Shown here: one piece after another, positions 8,264-19,934 of the stretch | How the letters are laid out: every line of letters starts with the position of its first letter | Position numbering within the stretch: position 1 is the first letter of the stretch | Position numbers and translations under genes: made by a program | The notes under the pieces: model-generated | Told to the model about the DNA's origin: nothing | Seen by the model: only the letters and a program-made list of their open reading frames with translations | Databases searched by the model: none | Origin: Petrolisthes cinctipes | Lineage: Eukaryota; Arthropoda; Malacostraca; Decapoda; Porcellanidae | NCBI GenBank assembly: GCA_033782935.1 | Contig: JAWQEG010001306.1 | Location: forward strand, 744,001 to 808,000 | DNA: 64,000 nucleotides | Direction of reading: 5' to 3'

Positions 8264-8674
8264 AATAATCGGGGGAGGTAAGAGGAAGGTCTGCAAAGAC
8301 CCCATGTGGTCACCACGTGGAGTGGGGAAGTCCCACGTGGAACCCACTAATCTCGCTAAAAACCCCAGAAAACCCCGATAAAATACACATGAAGAATGTA
8401 CTAGTGGCAGGAGGGACAGTGAAATAGGGGACAGACGGAGAAAAACTCCGAAAACAGGGGCTGAAAAGCCCCCTTCGCTTAAGGAAAGAACTAAGTCCTA
8501 ACGAAGAAAAAAACCCCATAAACACATAAAAACCCTCCTAGAAAACACACAATATACATCTGCAAAGCAGGCCAGCCACTAGAACACAAAAGAAAAATTA
8601 GCAGGAACACGCGACACAATACCATAGCGTAGCAGCGAGGAGCGTAGATGTTGACAGGCGTGTGTTCCGCGACA
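8264..8674 (-). other. 5' leader of the element
   Basis: A 411-bp stretch between the 5' terminal repeat and the first proposed gag codon. No recognised gene or clear TATA box. Several acceptor-like TTTGCAG or TTCTAG sites occur on the coding strand (one just upstream of the MCPLS exon), so a further 5' UTR intron is possible, but I cannot pair it with a good donor. Open frames here have low-complexity, unconvincing products. Confidence 0.6.
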
Positions 8675-8896
8675 GAGTGGACGAGCGGTATTCAGCGGAG
8701 GAGGGGCTTAATACCTCACCTCACCACCTCCAGGTGGCTCCACTATCAGTACAGCGCCAGATTTGAATTTTTATTTACTTCTGATGAACGTCACGGAATT
8801 GACCCTTCCAACCCAGATTATGCCTACACGGGGCCTGGGCTTGTGAAGGGGCATATTCTATAGCAACCAGCTGTACTGGTTTCACTATACCAATAA
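8675..8896 (-). repeat. 5' inverted terminal repeat
   Basis: This 222-bp repeat is the inverted partner of 1477-1697. Its outer 36 bp (8861-8896) recur inverted in the internal complementary region at 1817-1852. By analogy with DIRS1 it should contain the promoter, but no core promoter motif is obvious. An AATAAA on the coding strand lies at 8770-8775. The satellite resumes with GTGCATG at 8897. Confidence 0.93.
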
Positions 8897-11800
8897 GTGC
8901 ATGTATCATCTGTACCCGTTTATATCTCAAATTCAGGCTCAAAACACCCGAAAATTCAATATTTTGGGGTCCCAGAAGCAATCTGTACATGCCTACTCAG
9001 TGCTAGAATATTTTCAAAATATAGGCTAAAAACATGCTGAAAATCGATCTTTTAGGTGCCAAAAAGTCGATATCTCAAATTCAGTCCCAAAACACCCGAA
9101 AATTCGATATTTAGGGGTCCCAGAAGCGATCTGTACATGCCTACTCCGTGTTAGAGTATTTTCAAAATACAGGCCAAAAACATACTGAAAATCGATCTTT
9201 TAGGTGCACAAAAGTCGATATGTGCATGCATCTTCAGTACCCGTTTATATCTCAAATTCTGGCCCTAAACACCCGAAAATTCAATATTTTGGGGTCCCAG
9301 AAGCGATCTGTACATGCCTACTCCGTGTTAGAGTATTTTCAAAATTCAGGCCCAAAACATGCTGAAAATCGATATTTTAGATGCCCAAAGTCAATATGTG
9401 CATGTATCTTCTGTACCCGTTTATATCTCAAATTAAGGCTCAAAACACCCGAAAATTCAATATTTTGGGGTCCCAGAAGCAATCTGTACTCAGTGCTAGA
9501 ATATTTTCAAAATATAGGCTAAAAACATGCTAAAAATCGATCTTTTAGGTGCCAAAAAGTCGATATCTCAAATTCAGTCCCAAAAATCCCGAAAATTCGA
9601 TATTTAGGGGTCCCAGAAGCGATCTGTACATGCTTACTCCGTGTTAGAGTATTTTCAAAATACATGCTCAAAACATACTGAAAATCGATCTTTTAGGTGC
9701 ACAAAAGTCGATATGTGCATGCATCTTCAGTACCCGTTTATATCTCAAATTCAGGCTCAAAACACCCGAAAATTCGATATTTAAAGGTCCCAGAAGGTAT
9801 CTGTACATGACTACTCCGTGTTAGAGTATTTTCAAAATACAAGCCAAAAACATACTGAAAATCGATCTTTTAGGTGCCCAAAAGTCGATATGTGCATGCA
9901 TCTTCTGTACCCGTTTATATCTCAAATTCTGGCCCTAAACACCCGAAAATTCGATATTTTGGGGTCCCAGATGCGATCTGTACATGCCTACTCCGTGTTA
10001 GAGTATTTTCAAAATTCAGGCCCAAAACATGCTGAAAATCGATATTTTTGGTGCCCAAAGTCAATATGTGCATGTATCTTCTGTACCCGTTTATATCTCA
10101 AATTCAGGCTCAAAACACCCGAAAATTCAATATTTTGGGGTCCCAGAAGCAATCTGTACTCAGTGCTAGAATATTTTCAAAATATAGGCTAAAAACATGC
10201 TAAAAATCGATCTTTTAGGTGCCAAAAAGTCGATATCTCAAATTCAGTCCCAAAACACCCGAAAATTCGATATTTAGGGGTCCCAGAAGCGATCTGTACA
10301 TGCCTACTCCGTGTTAGAGTATTTTCAAAATACATGCTCAAAACATACTGAAAATCGATCTTTTAGGTGCACAAAAGTCGATATGTGCATGCATCTTCAG
10401 TACCCGTTTATATCTCAAATTCAGGCTCAAAACACCCGAAAATTCAATATTTTGGGGTCCCAGAAGCAATCTGTACATGCCTACTCAGTGTTAGAGTATT
10501 TTCAAAATACAGGCCCAAAACATGCTGAAAATCGATATTTTAGATGCCCAAAGTCAATATGTGCATGTATCTTCTGTACCCGTTTATATCTCAAATTCAG
10601 GCTCAAAACACCCGAAAATTCAATATTTTGGGGTCCCAGAAGCAATCTGTACATGCCTACACAGTGCTAGAATATTTTCAAAATATAGGCTAAAAACATG
10701 CTAAAAATCGACATTTTAGGTGCCAAAAAATCGATATCTCAAATTCAGTCCCAAAACACCCGAAAATTCGATATTTAGAGGTCCCAGAAGGTATCTGTAC
10801 ATGCCTACTCCGTGTAGGAGTATTTTCAAAATACAGGCCAAAAACATACTGAAAATCGATCTTTTAGGTGCCCAAAAGTCGATATGTGCATGCATCTTCT
10901 GTACCCGTTTATATCTCAAATTCTGGCCCTAAACACCCGAAAATTCGATATTTTGGGGTCCCAGAAGCGATCTGTACATGCCTACTCCGTGTTAGAGTAT
11001 TATCAAAATTCAGGCCCAAAACATGCTGAAAATCGATATTTTTGGTGCCCAAAGTCAATATGTGCATGTATCTTCTGTACCCGTTTATATCTCAAATTCA
11101 GGCTCAAAACACCCGAAAATTCAATATTTTGGGGTCCCAGAAGCAATCTGTACTCAGTGCTAGAATATTTTCAAAATATAGGCTAAAAACATGCTAAAAA
11201 TCGATCTTTTAGGTGCCAAAAAGTCGATATCTCAAATTTAGTCCCAAAAATCCCGAAAATTCGATATTTAGAGGTCCCAGAAGCGATCTGTACATGCTTA
11301 CTCCGTGTTAGAGTATTTTCAAAATACATGCTCAAAACATACTGAAAATCGATCTTTTAGGTGCACAAAAGTCGATATGTGCATGAATCTTCAGTACCCG
11401 TTTATAACTCAAATTCAGGCTCAAAACACCCGAAAATTCGATATTTAGAGGTCCCAGAAGGTATCTGTACATGCCTACTCCGTGTAGGAGTATTTTCAAA
11501 ATACAGGCCAAAAACATACTGAAAATCGATCTTTTAGGTGCACAAAAGTCGATATGTGCATGCATCTTCAGTACCCGTTTATATCTCAAATTCAGGCTCA
11601 AAACACCCGAAAATTCAATATTTTGGGGTCCCAGAAGCAATCTGTACATGCCTACTCAGTGTTAGAGTATTTTCAAAATACAGGCCCAAAACATGCTGAA
11701 AATCGATATTTTAGATGCCCAAAGTCAATATGTGCATGTATCTTCTGTACCCGTTTATATCTCAAATTCAGGCTCAAAACACCCGATAATTCAATATTTT

Positions 11801-14800
11801 GGGGTCCCAGAAGCAATCTGTACATGCCTACACAGTGCTAGAATATTTTCAAAATATAGGCTAAAAACATGCTAAAAATCGACATTTTAGGTGCCAAAAA
11901 ATCGATATCTCAAATTCAGTCCCAAAACACCCGAAAATTCGATATTTAGAGGTCCCAGAAGGTATCTGTACATGCCTACTCCGTGTTAGAGTATTTTCAA
12001 AATACAGGCCAAAAACTTACTGAAAATCGATCTTTTAGGTGCCCAAAAGTCGATATGTGCATGCATCTTCTGTACCCGTTTATATCTCAAATTCTGGCCC
12101 TAAACACCCGAAAATTCGATATTTTGGGGTCCCAGAAGCGATCTGTACATGCCTACTCCGTGTTAGAGTATTTTCAAAATTCAGGCCCAAAACATGCTGA
12201 AAATCGATATTTTTGGTGCCCAAAGTCAATATGTGCATGTATCATCTGTACCCGTTTATATCTCAAATTCAGGCTCAAAACACCCGAAAATTCAATATTT
12301 TGGGGTCCCAGAAGCAATCTGTACATGCCTACTCAGTGCTAGAATATTTTCAAAATATAGGCTAAAAACATGCTAAAAATCGATCTTTTAGGTGCCAAAA
12401 AGTCGATATCTCAAATTCAGTCCCAAAACACCCGAAAATTCGATATTTAGGGGTCCCAGAAGCGATCTGTACATGCCTACTCCGTGTTAGAGTATTTTCA
12501 AAATACAGGCCAAAAACATACTGAAAATCGATCTTTTAGGTGCACAAAAGTCGATATGTGCATGCATCTTCAGTACCCGTTTATATCTCAAATTCTGGCC
12601 CTAAACACCCGAAAATTCAATATTTTGGGGTCCCAGAAGCGATCTGTACATGCCTACTCCGTGTTAGAGTATTTTCAAAATTCAGGCCCAAAACATGCTG
12701 AAAATCGATATTTTAGATGCCCAAAGTCAATATGTGCATGTATCTTCTGTACCCGTTTATATCTCAAATTCAGGCTCAAAACACACGAAAATTCAATATT
12801 TTGGGGTCCCAGAAGCAATCTGTACTCAGTGCTAGAATATTTTCAAAATATAGGCTAAAAACATGCTAAAAATCGATCTTTTAGGTGCCAAAAAGTCGAT
12901 ATCTCAAATTCAGTCCCAAAAATCCCGAAAATTCGATATTTAGGGGTCCCAGAAGCGATCTGTACATGCTTACTCCGTGTTAGAGTATTTTCAAAATACA
13001 TGCTCAAAACATACTGAAAATCGATCTTTTAGGTGCACAAAAGTCGATATGTGCATGCATCTTCAGTACCCGTTTATATCTCAAATTCAGGCTCAAAACA
13101 CCCGAAAATTCGATATTTAAAGGTCCCAGAAGGTATCTGTACATGACTACTCCGTGTTAGAGTATTTTCAAAATACAAGCCAAAAACATACTGAAAATCG
13201 ATCTTTTAGGTGCCCAAAAGTCGATATGTGCATGCATCTTCTGTACCCGTTTATATCTCAAATTCTGGCCCTAAACACCCGAAAATTCGATATTTTGGGG
13301 TCCCAGATGCGATCTGTACATGCCTACTCCGTGTTAGAGTATTTTCAAAATTCAGGCCCAAAACATGCTGAAAATCGATATTTTTGGTGCCCAAAGTCAA
13401 TATGTGCATGTATCTTCTGTACCCGTTTATATCTCAAATTCAGGCTCAAAACAAACGAAAATTCAATATTTTGGGGTCCCAGAAGCAATCTGTACTCAGT
13501 GCTAGAATATTTTCAAAATATAGGCTAAAAACATGCTAAAAATCGATCTTTTAGGTGCCAAAAAGTCGATATCTCAAATTCAGTCCCAAAACACCCGAAA
13601 ATTCGATATTTAGGGGTCCCAGAAGCGATCTGTACATGCCTACTCCGTGTTAGAGTATTTTCAAAATACATGCTCAAAACATACTGAAAATCGATCTTTT
13701 AGGTGCACAAAAGTCGATATGTGCATGCATCTTCAGTACCCGTTTATATCTCAAATTCAGGCTCAAAACACCCGAAAATTCAATATTTTGGGGTCCCAGA
13801 AGCAATCTGTACATGCCTACTCAGTGTTAGAGTATTTTCAAAATACAGGCCCAAAACATGCTGAAAATCGATATTTTAGATGCCCAAAGTCAATATGTGC
13901 ATGTATCTTCTGTACCCGTTTATATCTCAAATTCAGGCTCAAAACACCCGAAAATTCAATATTTTGGGGTCCCAGAAGCAATCTGTACATGCCTACACAG
14001 TGCTAGAATATTTTCAAAATATAGGCTAAAAACATGCTAAAAATCGACATTTTAGGTGCCAAAAAATCGATATCTCAAATTCAGTCCCAAAACACCCGAA
14101 AATTCGATATTTAGAGGTCCCAGAAGGTATCTGTACATGCCTACTCCGTATAGGAGTATTTTCAAAATACAGGCCAAAAACATACTGAAAATCGATCTTT
14201 TAGGTGCCCAAAAGTCGATATGTGCATGCATCTTCTGTACCCGTTTATATCTCAAATTCTGGCCCTAAACACCCGAAAATTCGATATTTTGGGGTCCCAG
14301 AAGCGATCTGTACATGCCTACTCCGTGTTAGAGTATTATCAAAATTCAGGCCCAAAACATGCTGAAAATCGATATTTTTGGTGCCCAAAGTCAATATGTG
14401 CATGTATCTTCTGTACCCGTTTATATCTCAAATTCAGGCTCAAAACACCCGAAAATTCAATATTTTGGGGTCCCAGAAGCAATCTGTACTCAGTGCTAGA
14501 ATATTTTCAAAATATAGGCTAAAAACATGCTAAAAATCGATCTTTTAGGTGCCAAAAAGTCGATATCTCAAATTCAGTCCCAAAAATCCCGAAAATTCGA
14601 TATTTAGAGGTCCCAGAAGCGATCTGTACATGCTTACTCCGTGTTAGAGTATTTTCAAAATACATGCTCAAAACATACTGAAAATCGATCTTTTAGGTGC
14701 ACAAAAGTCGATATGTGCATGAATCTTCAGTACCCGTTTATAACTCAAATTCAGGCTCAAAACACCCGAAAATTCGATATTTAGAGGTCCCAGAAGGTAT

Positions 14801-14851
14801 CTGTACATGCCTACTCCGTGTAGGAGTATTTTCAAAATACAGGCCAAAAAC
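8897..14851 (+). repeat. 3,336-bp higher-order unit, two copies (first split by the element)
   Basis: Copy 1 is about 720-1437 plus 8897-11515; copy 2 is about 11516-14851. Landmarks repeat at exactly 3,336 bp, for example 9148/12484, 9818/13154 and 10311/13647. Shared rare variants include TGTATCATCTG just right of the element and at 12238-12248, and AAACTTACTG at 1209 and 12004. A third, shorter relative follows at about 16158-16900, offset 3,004 bp from copy 2. Confidence 0.85.
10281..10781 (+). repeat. Reference 501-bp trimer unit (A-B-C)
   Basis: Measured between successive TCCCAGAAG landmarks, the three monomers begin at 10281, 10458 and 10634, and the next trimer at 10782. Lengths are 177, 176 and 148 bp, summing to 501. 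The short third monomer lacks 29 bp present in the others between two ATAT repeats. The 501-bp spacing recurs through the array. Confidence 0.9.
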
Positions 14852-16158
14852 ATACTGAAAATCGATCTTTTAGGTGCCCAAAAGTCGATATGTGCATGCA
14901 TCTTCTGTACCCGTTTATATCTCAAATTCTGGCTCTAAACACCCAAAAATTCGATATTTTGGGGTCCCAGAAGCGATCTGTACATGCCTACTCCGTGTTA
15001 GAGTATTATCAAAATTCAGGCCCAAAACATGCTGAAAATCGATATTTTTGGTGCCCAAAGTCAATATGTGCATGTATCTTCTGTACCCGTTTATATCTCA
15101 AATTCAGGCTCAAAACACCCGAAAATTCAATATTTTGGGGTCCCAGAAGCAATCTGTACTCAGTGCTAGAATATTTTCAAAATATAGGCTAAAAACATGC
15201 TAAAAATCGATCTTTTAGGTGCCAAAAAGTCGATATCTCAAATTCAGTCCCAAAAATCCCGAAAATTCGATATTTAGAGGTCCCAGAAGCGATCTGTACA
15301 TGCTTACTCCGTGTTAGAGTATTTTCAAAATACATGCTCAAAACATACTGAAAATCGATCTTTTAGGTGCACAAAAGTCGATATGTGCATGAATCTTCAG
15401 TACCCGTTTATAACTCAAATTCAGGCTCAAAACACCCGAAAATTCGATATTTAGAGGTCCCAGAAGGTATCTGTACATGCCTACTCCGTGTAGGAGTATT
15501 TTCAAAATACAGGCCAAAAACATACTGAAAATCGATCTTTTAGGTGCCCAAAAGTCGATATGTGCATGCATCTTCTGTACCCGTTTATATCTCAAATTCT
15601 GGCCCTAAACACCGGAAAATTCGATATTTTGGGGTCCCAGAAGCGATCTGTACATGCCTACTCCGTGTTAGAGTATTATCAAAATTCAGGCCCAAAACTT
15701 GCTGAAAATCGATATTTTTGGTGCCTAAAGTCAATATGTGCATGTATCTTCTGTACCCGTTTATATCTCAAATTCAGGCTCAAAACACCCGAAAATTCAA
15801 TATTTTGGGGTCCCAGAAGCAATCTGTACTCAGTGCTAGAATATTTTCAAAATATAGGCTAAAAACATGCTAAAAATCGATCTTTTAGGTGCCAAAAAGT
15901 CGATATCTCAAATTCAGTCCCAAAAATCCCGAAAATTCGATATTTAGAGGTCCCAGAAGCGATCGGTACATGCTTACTCCGTGTTAGAGTATTTTCAAAA
16001 TACATGCTCAAAACATACTGAAAATCGATCTTTTAGGTGCACAAAAGTCGATATGTGCATGAATCTTCAGTACCCGTTTATAACTCAAATTCAGGCTCAA
16101 AACACCCGAAAATTCGATATTTAGAGGACCCAGAAGGTATCTGTACATGCCTACTCCG
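14150..16158 (+). repeat. 670-bp tandem unit, three copies
   Basis: Copies of about 670 bp start near 14150, 14820 and 15490. They share the variants GAGTATTATCAAAATTC, GTGTAGGAG (GTATAGGAG in the first) and GCATGAATCTTC. A single precursor of the same unit occurs near 10815-11480. Confidence 0.8.
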
Positions 16159-19100
16159 TGTTAGAGTATTTTCAAAATACAAGCCAAAAACATACTGAAA
16201 ATCGATCTTTTAGGTGCCCAAAAGTCGATATGTGCATGCATCTTCTGTACCCGTTTATATCTCAAATTCTGGCCCTAAACACCCGAAAATTAGATATTTT
16301 GGGGTCCCAGAAGCGATCTGTACATGCCTACTCTGTGTTAGAGTATTTTCAAAATTCAGGCCCAAAACATACTGAAAATCGATATTTTTGGTGCCCAAAG
16401 TCAATATGTGCATGTATCTTCTGTACCCGTTTATATCTCAAATTCAGGTTCAAAACACCCGAAAATTCAATATTTTGGGGTCCCAGAAGCAATCTGTACT
16501 CAGTGCTAGAATATTTTCTAAATATAGGCTAAAAACATGCTAAAAATCGATCTTTTAGGTGCCAAAAAGTCGATATCTCAAATTCAGTCCCAAAACACCC
16601 GAAAATTCGATATTTAGGGGTCCCAGAAGCGATCTGTACATGCCTACTCCGTGTTAGAGTATTTTCAAAATACATGCTCAAAACATACTGAAAATCGATC
16701 TTTTAGGTGCACAAAAGTCGATATGTGCATGCATCTTCAGTACCCGTTTATATCTCAAATTCAGGCTCAAAACACCCGAAAATTCAATATTTTGGGGTCC
16801 CAGAAGCAATCTGTACATGCCTACTCAGTGTTAGAGTATTTTCAAAATACAGGCCCAAAACATGGTGAAAATCGATATTTTAGATGCCAAATGTCAATAT
16901 GTGCATGTATCTTCTGTACCCGTTTATATCTCAAATTCTGGCCCTAAACACCCGAAAATTCAATTTTTTGGGGTCCCAGAAGCAATCTGTACATGCCTAC
17001 ACAGTGCTAGAATATTTTCAAAATATAGGCTAAAAACATGCTAAAAATCGACATTTTAGGTGCCAAAAAATCGATATCTCAAATTCAGTCCCAAAACACC
17101 CGAAAATTCGATATTTAGACGTCCCAGAAGGTATCTGTACATGCCTACTCCGTGTTAGAGTATTTTCAAAATACAGGCCAAAAACATACTGAAAATCGAT
17201 CTTTTAGGTGCCCAAAAGTCGATATGTGCATGCATCTTCTGTACCCGTTTATATCTCAAATTCTGGCCCTAAACACCCGAAAATTCGATATTTTGGGGTC
17301 CCAGAAGCGATCTGTACATGCCTACTCCGTGTTAGAGTATTTTCAAAATTCAGGCCCAAAACATGCTGAAAATCGATATTTTTGGTGCCCAAAGTCAATA
17401 TGTGCATGTATCTTCTGTACCCGTTTATATCTCAAATTCAGGCTCAAAACACCCGAAAATTCAATATTTAGGGGTCTCAGAAGCAATCTGTACTCAGTGC
17501 TAGAATATTTTCAAAATATAGGCTAAAAACATGCTAAAAATCGATCTTTTAGGTGCCAAAAAGTCGATATCTCAAATTCAGTCCCAAAAATCCCGAAAAT
17601 TGGATATTTAGGGGTCCCAGAAGCGATCTGTACATGCCTACTCCGTGTTAGAGTATTTTCAAAATACATGCTCAAAACATACTGAAAATCGATCTTTTAG
17701 GTGCACAAAAGTCGATATGTGCATGCATCTTCAGTACCCGTTTATATCTCAAATTCAGGCTCAAAACACCCGAAAATTCGATATTTAGAGGTCCCAGAAG
17801 GTATCTGTACATGCCTACTCCGTGTTAGAGTATTTTCAAAATACAGGCCAAAAACATACTGAAAATCGATCTTTTATGTGCCCAAAAGTCGATATGTGCA
17901 TGCATCTTCTGTACCCGTTTATATCTCAAATTCAGGCTCAAAACACCCGAAAATTCAATATTTTGGGGTCCCAGAAGCAATCTGTACTCAGTGCTAGAAT
18001 ATTTTCAAAATATAGGCTAAAAACATGCTAAAAATCGATCTTTTAGGTGCCAAAAAGTCGATATCTCAAATTCAGTCCCAAAACACCCGAAAATTCGATA
18101 TTTAGGGGTCCCAGAAGCGATCTGTACATGCCTACTCCGTGTTAGAGTATTTTCAAAATACATGCTCAAAACATACTGAAAATCGATCTTTTAGGTGCAC
18201 AAAAGTCGATATGTGCATGTATCTTCAGTACCCGTTTATATCTCAAATTCAGGCTCAAAACACCCGAAAATTCAATATTTTGGGGTCCCAGAAGCAATCT
18301 GTACAGTGCTAGAATATTTTCAAAATATAGGCTAAAAACATGCAAAAAATCGATCTTTTAGGTGCCAAAAAGTCGATATCTCAAATTCAGTCCCAAAACA
18401 CCCGAAAATTAGATATTTAGGGGTCCCAGAAGTGATCTGTACATGCCTACTCCGTGTTAGAGTATTTTCAAAATACATGCTCAAAACATACTGAAAATCG
18501 ATCTTTTAGGTGCACAAAAGTCGATATGTGCATGCATCTTTAGTACCCGTTTATATCTCAAATTCAGGCTCAAAACACCCGAAAATTCAATATTTTGGGG
18601 TCCCAGAAGCAATCTGTACATAGCCTACTCAGTGTTAGAGTATTTTCAAAATACAGGCCAAAAACATACTGAAAATCGATCTCTTAGGTGCCCAAAAGTC
18701 GATATGAGCATGCATCTTCTGTACCCGTTTATATCTCAAATTCTGGCCCTAAACACCCGAAAATTCGATATTGTGGGGTCCCAGAAGCGATCTGTACATG
18801 CCTACTCCGTGTTAGAGTATTTTCAAAATACAGGCCCAAAACATGCTGAAAATCGATATTTTAGATGCCAAAAGTCAATATGTGCATGTATCTTCTGTAC
18901 CCGTTTATATCTCAAATTCAGGCTCAAAACACCCAAAAATTCAATATTTTGGGGTCCCAGAAGCAATCTGTACATGCCTACACAGAGCTAGAATATTTTC
19001 AAAATATAGGCTAAAAACATGCTAAAAATCGACATTTTAGGTGCCAAAAAATCGATATCTCAAATTCAGTCCCAAAATACCCGAAAATTCGATATTTAGA

Positions 19101-19934
19101 GGTCCCAGAAGGATCTGTACATGCCTACTCCGTGTTAGAGTATTTTCAAAATACAGGCCAAAAACATACTGAAAATCGATCTTTTAGGTGCCCAAAAGTC
19201 GATATGTGCATGCATCTTCTGTACCCGTTTATATCTCAAATTCATTCCCTAAACACCCGAAAATTCGATATTTTGGAGTCCCAGAAGCGATCTGTACATG
19301 CCTACTCCGTGTTAGAGTATTTTCAAAATTCAGGCCCAAAACATGCTGAAAATCGATATTTTTGGTGCCCAAAGTCAATATGTGCATGTATCTTCTGTAC
19401 CCGTTTATATCTCAAATTCAGGCTCAAAACACCCGAAAATTCAATATTTTGGGGTCCCAGAAGTTATCTGTACATGCCTACTCAGTGCTAGAATATTTTC
19501 AAAATATAGGCTAAAAACATGCTAAAAATCGATCTTTTAGGTGCCAAAAAGTCGATATCTCAAATTCAGTCCCAAAACACCCGAAAATTCGATATTTAGG
19601 GGTCCCAGAAGCGATCTGTACATGCCTACTCCGTGTTAGAGTATTTTCAAAATACATGCTCAAAACATACTGAAAATCGATCTTTTAGGTGCACAAAAGT
19701 CGATATGTGCATGCATCTTCAGGACCCGTTTATATCTCAAATTCAGGCTCAAAACACCCGAAAATTCAATATTTTGGGGTCCCAGAAGCAATCTGTACAT
19801 GCCTACTCAGTGTTAGAGTATTTTCAAATTACAGGCCCAAAACATGCTGAAAATCGATATTTTAGATGCCCAAAGTCAATATGTGCATGTATCTTCTGTA
19901 CCCGTTTATATCTCAAATTCAGGCTCAAAACACC
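16159..19934 (+). repeat. Irregular satellite segment
   Basis: Monomers of all classes in a non-periodic order, with several short-deletion forms such as TCTGTACAGTGCTAG and TCTGTACTCAGTGC. Near 19200-19300 it holds the variant ATTCATTCCCTAAACACC that recurs later in the window. No larger period was recognised. Confidence 0.7.

Larger units (their letters stand above)
1438..8896 (-). mobile_element. Full-length DIRS1-group tyrosine-recombinase retrotransposon
   Basis: This is a 7,459-bp element on the minus strand, 5' end at 8896. Seen directly: inverted terminal repeats, an internal complementary region matching both tips, a Gag-like gene, RT plus RNase H, and a tyrosine recombinase with R, HxxR and Y. 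Known for the group: DIRS1 elements replicate through RNA, use the internal complementary region to bring both ends together into a circle, and integrate by tyrosine recombinase without target-site duplication. The junctions fit: satellite TCAATAT (1431-1437) and GTGCAT (8897-8902) rejoin exactly as in the uninterrupted paralogue at 12226-12238. Ngaro-type elements are excluded because the terminal repeats are inverted, not split direct repeats. RT and recombinase frames are intact and the terminal repeats nearly identical, suggesting a recent insertion. One frame break in gag may have disabled it. Confidence 0.95.

Noticed and set aside
7529..8525. Long minus-strand frames across intron 1 and the leader
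   Set aside because: Hydrophobic, low-complexity products, some needing non-ATG starts. The region has a clear acceptor at 7884 and reads as intron and leader.
1438..8896. Ngaro-type or LTR retrotransposon
   Set aside because: Terminal repeats are inverted, an internal complementary region is present, integration left no target duplication, and the integrase is a tyrosine recombinase.
10110..10150. CENP-B box in the satellite (TTCGATATTTTGGGG-like)
   Set aside because: It keeps TTCG but lacks the required A and CGGG core, so it is not a canonical box.
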